Of a stretch of DNA of 64,000 bases, positions 38,336 to 50,213 are shown one piece after another. Below the pieces are notes generated by a model. It was given only the letters and a program-made list of their open reading frames with translations, was not told the origin of the DNA and made no database searches. The first letter of the stretch is position 1; every line of letters starts with the position of its first letter. Position numbers and translations under genes: made by a program. The DNA is from Plumapathes pennacea (lineage: Eukaryota; Cnidaria; Anthozoa; Antipatharia; Myriopathidae): contig OZ038470.1 in assembly GCA_964036295.1 (NCBI GenBank), forward strand, positions 5,056,578 through 5,120,577. Direction: 5' to 3'.

Positions 38336-40346
38336 ACGCATGGAGTATCGCCATTTTTTCTCTTTCTCTTCGTATAATGCAAATCATGGAACAACGTCGT
38401 TTCCAAGATAAGGGCGTTTGGGACATTTTGGGACGAAAATCGGGTTAAACACTCTAGGAGCTGAAAAGTGGAAATGGCAACGACCGTTATGTAGCTCAAT
38501 AGCGTTCTGTACCCGGAATGTCTAGGCTTCGATTAAACTCCGTCTTGGCCATCAAACTGCCAACGTTTGATTACATTCCAAATGAAAAGGCTTTTTCTAA
38601 CTCCAAACATGTCGAGGGAATAATATTTTCAAGTTATAAGAAAAAGATTTGACGTAATCCAGGATTAGCCTGAAGAGTGATATCTTTTTCGCGTTTTGGT
38701 GAATACAGTGATGCCGTTTTTTTTGCTACACGTTCGTTGTCGTTTTCCGCTTCTCTGTAGATCGTAAACCCCTTATTTTGTATTTAAGGACTTTCTGTGT
38801 CCTCTTTTGTATTTTACCTCACGATCGATAATCCTTGGTACGATTTATCACACAAGTGCGTCATAGGGATGTCGATACGTGTCTATTTTTATACAGTTGC
38901 TGTTAGATTCGCATTTAGTCTAATGACGAAGGGTTTAAAACCCGGGAACAGAAGACGGTTGTCGCACTGTAGACTAAAATGTCACAAAGAATGTTGATAC
39001 GTCTATTTTTATACTGGTTACTGTTGGGTTTGGTAAAAGTTTAGTTAAATGACAAAAGGTATACGCCTAGAAGTATCAGTGGTTTGTCTAGTGTACACTA
39101 ATCACCAGGGTGAGAGAGTTCAAAAAGACTTATTGTGGGTGACTGAGATTTGATCGCACTTATGACGGTACATGTGGGGGTATATTACCATTGCAATGAG
39201 TCCTCGTCGGATTGTGGTATACCGTTTCACTTATGAAGATGACTACGGCGTTTTGTTGTTTTGTTGTTTGTTGCTGCCACTCATGTGGTCGAAACCTCAG
39301 TCGCCAACAAAAGTCTTTATAAAGAAAACTCTCAGTGGCACACAAGACGAACAACATTTAGTCCGAGTAAATTACGGAGAATTTGTATGATAGGATATCA
39401 CTAAGTACTCGGGTCTCAACTAGGGTCTCTGGACGAACTATTTGTGAAATCGCTCAAAAATTTGTCACTGCCCTAATATAATAGAGAGCAACAAGGTTAA
39501 ATTGGCCAAACTTTTGATGAAGACACGTGATTCTGAAAGTTTCGTCTCACTGCTTAAGCCGCTCTCTGATTTTGAAATGAAACAATGAATAAGCGAGAGC
39601 TTGGGCTTTTTTTTTTGCAACAAAAAGACCGATTGTTTTTATTAAACTAATCATTGTGTTTCTATTTGAGTTATGTCGATGAAAGCCTCTCTCCTTGCCT
39701 CCAGTGAGGTTAATTAGCGAATTCAAGAAAAAAAAAAAAAAAAAAAAAACAAACAAACTGGACAAATACTATAAAATAGTAGATATTGTATATTACAATA
39801 CCGTTTCGTTCCTGTTGTTAACAATTAACTTTTTGTAAGGCATATTGTTGACTTATTTCTGTAGTTCATAGGCGGGGTATTTAGCCTTTGTGCATCTGCC
39901 ATCTGAAGGGGCAGGAAATTATTGGGGAAGAGTATATCAAAATAAACTCCCTTGCAACCGGAAGTCGTCTGCACTGTTGTGTTTCCTTGGAGTGCCAAAA
40001 AGGTCTCTGTTACAGTCCGCATGTGTGTTCGCAAGGGACTGGAGCTGGGGTAGGGTGGTACGGAAATTGATGATCACATGAACCGGGAGTGCGATGTGTG
40101 AATAAATTGCTCAACTCTTATTGCTCATAACTGGTAATCTCTTTCACAATTACAGCATCTTTCAGTTTACCCCGTCTGTTGTGTGTGGAGTCTTCAAATT
40201 GACCTTTTCGTGCCAACCTAGTCCCCAGGGTCATTATTTGTCGGGCCTACCACGCGGGTAGCCCTGGGGACGAGGCTGTATTCGTGCCGGCGGCCATTTT
40301 GTATCCCAGCATTCTTAGCGCCAGACCACGGTTTCTCCTGCAAAAG

Positions 40347-43300
40347 ATGGCGGATGTGTTGAGAGGACGAGAAAATTTGTACAAACTGATCATCAGGTAA
40401 GCAAATTCTATTACTTTCCTGTTCCGATGCGCAGAAGAACCCTTGTATTCTCATTTATTTGCATAAAGTGGATTCCTTGGTGAACGAGGAAGTATAAATC
40501 CAATGAAAGAAAACATGGCGACCGTTTGAAGCACTCATCTTTCTTTGTATGTGGGAAGATATCAGTCATTCTCTCTAAGCTGCAGCATGGATTCAAAGGG
40601 GAAGGCGTCAGTGAATGAATAATTGAATCATTGTACGAAAAAATAAAAACCCTAGCTTCTTTTTTCTTAATACCGCATGTGTCGCTTTTTTCAGTCAGCT
40701 TCGATATGACGGCTACGAAGCAATTGCTACAACTCTGTCCAAGATCGTGAATACCAATGCACCATGTCCACCATCAGCTTCACTGTTTCATGTGGTCAAC
40801 GTTGGTCTACAGGCAGAAGGAGAAGGTATACAGTTAGGTCTTACGTTTTACAATATTGTTTACAAACAAAGCATGACGATTTCATTAATCATGTTGTCGT
40901 GATGTTCATTAAAAGGAATATTGAGACATTCTGTCATTCTCAGTGCTAATACTAATAAACTTCTACTGTGGTGATTACTACTAACTACTGATAATTACAA
41001 CCTACAGCTACAGACTACTACAACTTCTACTCCACCACTCTCTAATGCTTCATCATAGTCCCCTCTGTTTGCTATGGCTTCATGTAGGAGTCTCTGACTG
41101 TCTCATTACCATTATCCCACAACCAGACGAACAAGCCCTCCTGCATAAGCATCCCCTCCTTGTCTTCCCCCTATATAGCATGCCGTCAATCTCCCACATA
41201 CAATATTAGTCTCATCTCCCACTTGGTATTGTGTATTTCTCCCATATGCATGCCTCATCTTTATGCCTATATTTATCCTCATCTAAGTCTAGCCCCAAAC
41301 ATACTGCGCTTCTCAAACTCAACTGCAACTTTAGGGTGCATTCGATTGGGTGTATTCTGGATAGGAATAGCTAAAATGGCCCAAGATTTTGCTTATTCTG
41401 GTGGAGATTCTGTTTGTAATATTGTTTTAAAAACCTCCATGAAAGTATTTTGATCAGCTCCCGATACATCCGAACCTTAATCAGCTCCAAACCAACAAAT
41501 TTTACCGTTCAGTAGTGCTATTATTCCTATTCCAGAATAGACCCAATCGAACGCGCACCTTAGCATCAAGGGAACAAGAGAATAAAATAGAGTACACATA
41601 ATTAGTGATTGTTTACTAAAGGCTATTTTGTTAAATGTTTTGTCGCCAGGTGCTCGTCCTGAGATGATAGAACTTCCTGGGCTCACGTCCTCCAAAAATG
41701 ATGACAGAGGAATCGATATGGAGTATGAACCTGAAGGTACTGTATATGTCGTGTTGAATTGTATAATATGAGCATACAGGAGCAGATCCAGAAGAAATAG
41801 AAGGCAAAGAACAACTTCACAAAAAGGACAAACACTGAGTTTGATGCCTGATACAGACATGCTATGTTAAGTCATAACTCATTACCAATCAGATTGAACA
41901 TGTTGCACTATCTACTTATCTTTACCGGTAATACTAACATTTATTATATAGACACTGGTGATGGCATCATTTCCTGCTTTTGCACGGTTGTTGTGCATTT
42001 TCTCATTAATACTCTGGTCTATGTAATAAAAAGAAAATTACACGGTGTCTTGAAGATATTGATTGCATTTTTTTGTGGTAAAAACAATAATTTTTACTCA
42101 CTCATGCAGTGCTTGTCTATAAAAATTTTGTTTTCACCACTCAAAAATAGAATCGTATCTTTGTGCTGCCGTGTAATATCCTCTATGTACTGTACCAGTG
42201 TGTACCATACAAGTATGATACATAAATGTGGAAGGTAAGTCTGGAACAGACAAACTAGTGTCAGATTTCCTAGACTTAGGAACTGACATTCGAATATGTG
42301 CGGTGCGTCTATTACACTATACAATATTACCCTGTTCAGGGGGAGAATACAATGGACTATCAACTTGTATTATGCTGAATCAGTGGTGTGATATATGATC
42401 TGTACAGTAATGTAGTTTGACAGAGAACACAGTCAAGTATTATTTCATTTTTGTCATGGAAAATTAAAGTTCAACTCAACTCGAAATTAGTGATTTCATT
42501 TTGCCCCCATCTCCCTTTTCACCACCACCATCCCACCCTGGGAGTGATCTACTTCAATTTTAATCTCCTTCAGTTTCTCACCAGAGATGTTCATAAAGTT
42601 AGGGGAATATAGTACTTGATAGTTTCCAAAGATGAAAGCTGATTGGGATTATCAATAACTTACTATTCTCACTACATAACTCTTGCTACATATTTTTATT
42701 GAATGGTTGGAAGAATTCTGCTTGAGAAAAACAGCACAAAGTATACTGATGGACTATAAGACCAAGATTATTATGGGCAAGTGGTATTGCTTTGAGTATA
42801 CAGTCAGCCAGCATATTCAAAATGCTATTTGAAGTTGATAAAACTAAAATAATCAATTTTACACAACAGAATAATTTTGATGATGAACCATACTTGACTA
42901 TTTATTATATTGTGCCATGAGAATCTACAACTGCAAAAATCAAGACAATTCAATAATAATCATTGTATTCAGTACAATCCTCAATCTGATTCAGTATATA
43001 TGCAACGTTGATGTCCATTTTATTCTCTGTGTAGGCGTCCGTGCGGATGGCCCCTCTCAGACATCTATACGTATGAGTGCAGATGAAACGTTCATGAGCA
43101 ATCTGAAACTTCAAAAAGTTGGCCCAGATGAGGAGAACAATCCATCGTCAGACGACATTCATCAGCACATCCTGAAAATCAGCTTGCAAGATAAACTGCC
43201 ACTTGCTCCAAGAGAAATCAAGGTTCACATGCCATTGGCTGAAAGTAATTTAGAACACCCTGAAAAGGAGGCAGATATTTGTATTCGTGTGAAGAATGAA

Positions 43301-46300
43301 CTACAAAGATTTGGCGTGTCCCAGGAAGTGTTTGCAAAAGCAGTGGTTGGAAAGACCCAAGGTTATCTTTCGGAAATGTTGAAGCTTGGAGAGAAACTGT
43401 TTGCCCCATTCGATGGCTCTTACTCAAAGGGACTGAATAACTTTGAAACCATGAGACGGTTTCTTGCTAAACCAGAGGAGGAGAGAAGGCAGATCTACAG
43501 ACAGAAGGCAGATGAATTAAAAGTTGAACGACAAAGAAAAAGAATGGTAAGAAATTTAGACAATTATGTTGTGTTTGTTTGAGGCTATTCTGGAACAGGA
43601 ACAGCTGAATCAGCTAAAGTACTGTACAATGTTTGTGCTATGTTTGAACTACTGTTTAGTTGGTCTCACTGGTCAAAATCTCTGCAGTTTGTTGGTCAAC
43701 AAGTTGAGAGAAATCATTTTGGTTCATTAATATCTGTTTACAAATTTTGACCTAAATGTACTTTCCCTGTTTACAGTATACATGGAAACAGAAACCCAAT
43801 TAAAAGTCAATTGACTTTGGCTATGTTTTCAAGTTGATATGCTTTTTTGCCAAAAACAAATGTGATTGTTGTTGTGTAAACAGAAGGTGCACTGAAACAA
43901 GTTTGTTTAAAATAGGGCAGCATTTCATATTGGAAAAGTTGCTGTGCACATTGTGTTATTTGATGTTTACTGACAATCACTGTCATATTTTAGGGGGTTT
44001 GGAAAGAGCCGGCCACCAAAAAGAAGCGTCATTTTATTCCATGGGAGGCAAAGGAAGTTATGGATGAGTGTTTTGTAGGCAAGAGTCAGTCCGTCACGCC
44101 AACCAAACGACAAGAACTGGCTGATCACCTGAACATCCCTGAACAATGTGTCAGTGATTACTTCAAGAATTTAAAGTCAAGAAACAAATATAGTGAAAGA
44201 AGCATACCGCAAGTAAAAGAAGAGGTACCAGAAGTATTTGAAGGTTCCAGTGCATCACAAATAGTGCTGTACGCACACTCTGCTCAATCAGCTATGGCAG
44301 TCGAAGCAACACATGTGCAGTCCTTACTGGACAGTGCTCCCTCAAATGCAGCACCTTTAGATCATGCCACAGCTGCCAGGCAAACTCCTTCTGACTTTGG
44401 ACTAAGGCTTCCAAGCCTCAAAAGCCCTGATCAAGAAATTGTGGTGTCAAAAATTGCAGCTCTGGGAAAAAATATCTCAAAACAAAACAAGCAAACGAGC
44501 AACGAGCACAAACCACAGATACCTAAAGTGGAAACTCAAACTACATGTAGTCCAACTGTGTCGTCATCAACAACTGTCAAAAGTGCGCCTTTCATGGACA
44601 TGGCAGTTCTGGACGGGGCTCCCTTGATTTTGCAAGAGAACACAGAACAGAATTTTGAAGTTGGCCAAGAAATCTTTGTCATGCCACTGGATAGCAGTGC
44701 AACGACTGTGCACATTTCGCCAAATTTCTAATGTATTGTTGGTAGTTGCCAGTTCAATGATTCTCACGCAACAGTGGTTTTTGGATCACTGTCGAAAACT
44801 AAAACCAAAGTAAATAGGTAACCAATCACTGAGGCTGTAAGAAACACTTTCAAGCAATCAGAAGCCAAGGTATTTTGCATTTGGTTTTACTTGGAAAAGA
44901 AACCAATCAGCACTGCTGAGAAAACTACTAAACTTGTTTGAACTAATGCAAAGGCATAGCAAACGCAAAATCAAATCAATCACACAAAGGCTTTTGATAG
45001 TCATCTAAAAAAAGAGATGAGAATGAGAATCTTGTTCTGTGACTCAAGATAAACAAGATGTAACGTCTATTAACTAGTATCTCTTACATTTTATTGGAGC
45101 TGTAATTATTATAGTAGTTGAGACTACACTTGAATTCTCAAATTTATTAATATAAACTGTGTTGCATGGTGTAAATATTTTAGGTAGTACTAGCTAACAA
45201 GTTAATATAATCTACAGTTAGCAGTACTTGGAATATAATATATGCAGTATATAAATAATATTGTTTTAAAAAGAAGTCCTTGGTTTAGGCAGCTTGGCCA
45301 ATTTTAAGTTTTTATATATAGAGGATATTACACGGTGGCACGAAGATATGAATTTTATTTTCGAGTGGTAAAAACAATATTTTACAAACGAGCACTTCGC
45401 AAGTGAGTAAAATATTGTTTTTACCACGAGAAAATAAAATTCATATCTTCAAGCCGCCATGTAATTTTCTTTTTATTATATTAGACACGAGTATTTTACG
45501 AGAAATTGCACAAACAACCGTGCAAAAGGGGGAAATGATGCCAATGATATCCTCACTAGTGAGGATATATGCCACTCAGCCACTGCGCCACTCAGGTCCC
45601 TGATGTAGTTTTGTATGGATTTTACGTACGGTATATTTTCCAGTAAAACACTCGTGTCTATATAATAAAAGTACATAAGTCATTCTTATTCCAATATTGC
45701 TGGTAACCTAAAAAGTTAATGGCCAATATTAGACCACAGTTTTGTTGTTATAAGTAATAATATTGTTAATATTATTGAGAAAACTACTTATTTTAAGGTG
45801 AACTAAATTAAAAAATGGTCTTATCAATATGTGGCTTTTGCCAAATGTATCTGAACATCATGAACATTGTACAACAATGCCATAAAGTACAGTAGCAAAA
45901 TATTGGTTCTGTTAACTTTCCATATGAACAATATTCGAGTGTCTCAATTAAATCTCTCTGCTGAGCTTGGTTTTGTTTCCACATAATATTGCATTATGAC
46001 CAAAGAAGCACTTCTCCACTGTGCCAGTCTAGTTACATCATAGGTGAATCACCAAATATTTCAGATTTCAAGGCTGTGAAAGTGGCATATTAGTAATATA
46101 TTAACTTGAAAATCTGCAGAGCTACCACTTACATTGTATAAATATCATATTACAGTGTTTTATATGTTGAGGGATGGTGCTGGTTTTTCTAGTCTTGCTT
46201 TCATGTTTTCACTGAATTATTTCTTGTCAAATAAAATAATATAACATTGAAACTGCTAATATTCTATTTGGATGAAGTTTATGGGTGCCTTTTCTTTCGG

Positions 46301-48202
46301 TCTATTTGGGAATAGGGATAGCAGTGTTGTTCTTTTCTGCCTTGTCTTTCCCTGCGAGCAGAAGGCTCTGCCAATGACTACAACATACTTTGATGAGCAT
46401 GTGTGAGCCCCATATAACCAAGCCCATCTGAGCCTCACTTGGATTAGAACAGTCAGAAATTTACATGGCTCATATGATCAGTTTTATATTGAAACAAAGA
46501 AACTGGTAGAGCAGTTCACACATCTCAATGAAGTTGAGGTTGTTCACAGTTTCTAGCAGGGAAGATTGAAGGGGGGGTGGGGATACTCGGATATATTATG
46601 GACAGGAACGTGCAAAGCCTTTTTGGGTTTGAAATGGGCAATTTGGGGCCCTTTTTGTTTGTTTGTTTTTGTTTTTTTTTTGGGGGGGGGGTAGAAAATT
46701 TTTTGCAGGGGTTGGCCCTTTTCAGGGTTGATAGAAAGCACTCTAGCATTCTCAATTTTATGCCAAACAATATTGTATCATATAATGCTCTGTAAATGTT
46801 TCATTTTACTCTATTTTGTTTTTCCAGAGAAAAAGTGGCCATTTTGGGTTACATTCTGGGGTGTTGGCCTCTTGTGGCCCAGATTTAGCCGAATAGGCCC
46901 TTTTTTGGGTCTAAACTTTGGCCTTGTTCACACTTCTCTGGCACTAATATACCTGAGCCCCCTCCCCCTTGGGTCCTACTGAACTCTCTTCACAGTTCAC
47001 CAGCTTTGGGAAAGTCATAAACAGAATATAGTACCATATACAAAGTGTGTACTGTAGTATTTAAACAATGATTATTTCTTTTTAACCAGACCATGGAGAC
47101 ACCCCTCCAGCTGCCATGTATGACACATATTATGTCACAGCCCACAAGGCACCCTGCAGAGCAGCTGCTTTCAGTCAAAACGGTGAGCCAATTGGTGAAC
47201 TATTAATTTTCTCCACAGGCTTTTTTTTTTTTTCTTTCTTTTTTTTTTCAATAAACTCGGTGTTTACTTTTCCTCCATTTTTTGTCCAGGTAAACTTGTG
47301 GCAACTGGCTCAGTCGATGCCTCCATAAAGGTAAAGTTGTAGAACAATGGTCCCGCAATTTAGCTGTTGCTGCTGTGGGTCTTTTAATAAACTTTACTTT
47401 ACCATGAAAAAATGTGTTTTTTTAAAATCATCTCTATTCCACTTTCTCTCTGCATCACTCATACATTCTGTTCTTGAATGGTTGAGTAAAGGTACAGTGT
47501 CATGAACAATTAGTGCACACTTAAATCCTTGCAAAGATTGATCAATTCTCTCTACAACATTGTACATTGTGTCCTTGGATGTTTAGGGTACGTACTGTGT
47601 TATGGACAAGTGTTCGTTTCTTGTGTGCTAGGTTTTGGATGTGGACAGGATGGTGGCAAAGAACACGATGCCTCAAGCACAAGACATAGGAGGAGGAGCA
47701 AGCCTGGAGAATCACCCTGTCATCAGGACTCTGTATGATCACTCGGAGGTAAGAGATAGAAGATGATAATGGTGTGGTAATTGTGATGATGATGATTTTG
47801 GTAATAGTGAGTATGTGTTCTGTTCCGAGAAGCAAACAGTTGCTTGAGAGCAAAGTGATGATTATGGTGATGGTGGTGGCGATGATGATGATGGTGGTGA
47901 TGATTATGTTGATGATGCTGATGATGGGTGATGGTGAACAGTCGCCCGAGAGTGAAGTGATGATTATGGTGATGGTGAAGATGGCGGTGACAGCGATGAT
48001 GATGATGATGATGATGATGATGATAATGATGATGATGATGATGTTGATGGTGTTGATGATGGCAATGAATGTTATGGTGTTGGCGATGGGTAATGGTGAC
48101 GGTGATAATGATTAATGTGACAAAGATGATGATGTTGGTGGTGTTGATGATGACGATTTATGCTATGGTGTTGGCGATGGGTGATGGTGATGATGATGAT
48201 GG

Positions 48203-48234
<32 letters not shown>

Positions 48235-50181
48235 GTAATGATGGTGATGATAATCACGGTAGTAATGGCTATGGCGATGCTTTTTTCGTTTAGGAAGTGA
48301 CAGCTCTTGAGTTTCACCCCACGGCCTCGGTCTTGGTCTCGGGAAGTAAAGATTGCACCATCAAGTTTTTTGACATCTCTAAACCTTCAGTAAAGAAAGC
48401 TTACAGAGCTGTCCAGGTAAGAAATGAATGTAGCTTTACAGAACAAACTTTAGTAGACTGTTAAAAGTTTCAATCATTTGATTGCTTATAGAACGATTTT
48501 CAGACGACTGTCGAACAACAACCACGGAAGCTGTAGAAACACAGTTTCAACCAATTCATTGGAAGCCAAATGAAAATTTGCGTTTGGGTTTGCTTTTAAA
48601 GAAGAAGCCAATCAGCAGTGTGAGGAAGCGCTATCGCCGCTTGCTTGCGCAAGAGGATTGCAATTGTTGTTGTTGTTATTGTTGTTTGTCTTGATTGTCC
48701 AAGAATATTTCGGCGTATTTGGATTAATACAAAAGCGTAGCAAACGCAAAATCAAAAGCAATCACACGATTACTTTTTACTGTCGCCCAAAATCCGCTCT
48801 AAGTTAGCGTTTACTAAGTGAAAGATTGTGGGCCAATCAGAATCAAAAACGAACCCGATTGCGGTCTAGTCAAGGAAGCAGCGTTGGCGTTTTCTCGTGC
48901 TGCGGCATTGATCTCTGTCTTATACCCAATTATTGCATATTACTTTCATTGGCTTCGTATTGGTTGAAAGTGTTTTCTTTACTTTCTCTGTGGTTGGCGT
49001 TGTAAATACTTTTTTGGAGGGGGGGGGGGGGGTTCGAAAGTCACTTGAAAACCACTCATGGTTTATTTATTCATTTTTTCTTTCTTTGGCAATATAGGAG
49101 GCGGAATTTATCACAGATATGTCATTCCATCCGTCAGGGGATTTCCTCCTTGTTGGAACGAATCACCCAACAAGTAAGTAGAAAGATTATGTTAGAACCA
49201 AACACACTCATGCGCACTACATTTTCTCGTGTTTCAAGCTTCCTTAAGTTTCACAACACTTACAAAACATCGCCATCACCAACTCAACGCCATCAACAGA
49301 AACCGCACACACCAATTCGACCCCAACCCCAACACCAAACTTTGGCCTAAACCATCAGAATCACCAATTCCAACACCACCAACTCCGCCAGCAACAACAA
49401 ACCGAAAAATTGCAATACGTACATGTCGCATTTCACCTTTGCTCTTGTAATCTTTGATAGCGTTGCACTGTAAAACTAAAGAGTTGTTCTCTTCACGCAG
49501 TTCGTCTGTACGATACGAACACCTTCCAGTGTTTTGTTGCTTCAAACGCGCGGGAGTTCCACACGGCCCCTGTCAACATGGTGAGTGCCAAGTTCTCTGG
49601 GAATACTTTTAAATATGATCTGATGTGATGTGACACGATACGATACGATGCGGTGCGGTGTGGTACGGTGAGATTTAAGGTGATGCCATGCGATGTCATG
49701 TAGTGTGATGTGATGTGATGCGATGTCATGTGATGTTATATGACGCCATGTGATGTGATGTGATTTTGTGCGATGTCATGTCATGTCATGTCATTCTATG
49801 TGATGTCATGTTATGTGATATCGTATGATATGGTGCGATGTGATGCGATGCGATGCGATTATGATGTAGTGTGATAACAACTGTGTCTCCCCTTCTGTCT
49901 CTAAGGTTAATTACTCTCCGTCCGCCAAGTTATACGTGTCGTGCAGTAAGGATGGTTCAATTAAGGTAAGTCGGACACCAAACTCCGACTACTATTGTCC
50001 CTCCATGAATAATCCAGTAAAAGTCTGTTTATCTTTTTGTTGTTTTACTTCAGATGTGGGATGGAGTGAGTAACAGATGTGTAGCGACGTTCCCTCAAGC
50101 CCACAACGGCGCGGAGGTGAGTGCCAAATCCGGACTTTTCATGATATCTATCTGCATTTTCATTCGGTAATACTCGTGTGT

Positions 50182-50213
<32 letters not shown>

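Noticed and set aside
38077..38499. Open frames of 64-140 codons on both strands
   Set aside because: They are translations of the CCATCA microsatellite (Asp-Gly, Thr-Ile or Val-Met runs).
42917..43034. ATG at 42917 as start of the CUT gene
   Set aside because: The extra residues are hydrophobic and AT-driven, and the segment ends in a pyrimidine tract with TCTCTGTGTAG, a clear splice acceptor at 43034. It reads as intron.
47774..48317. Met/Asp-rich open frames
   Set aside because: Translations of the GATGAT microsatellite within CSTF1 intron 6.
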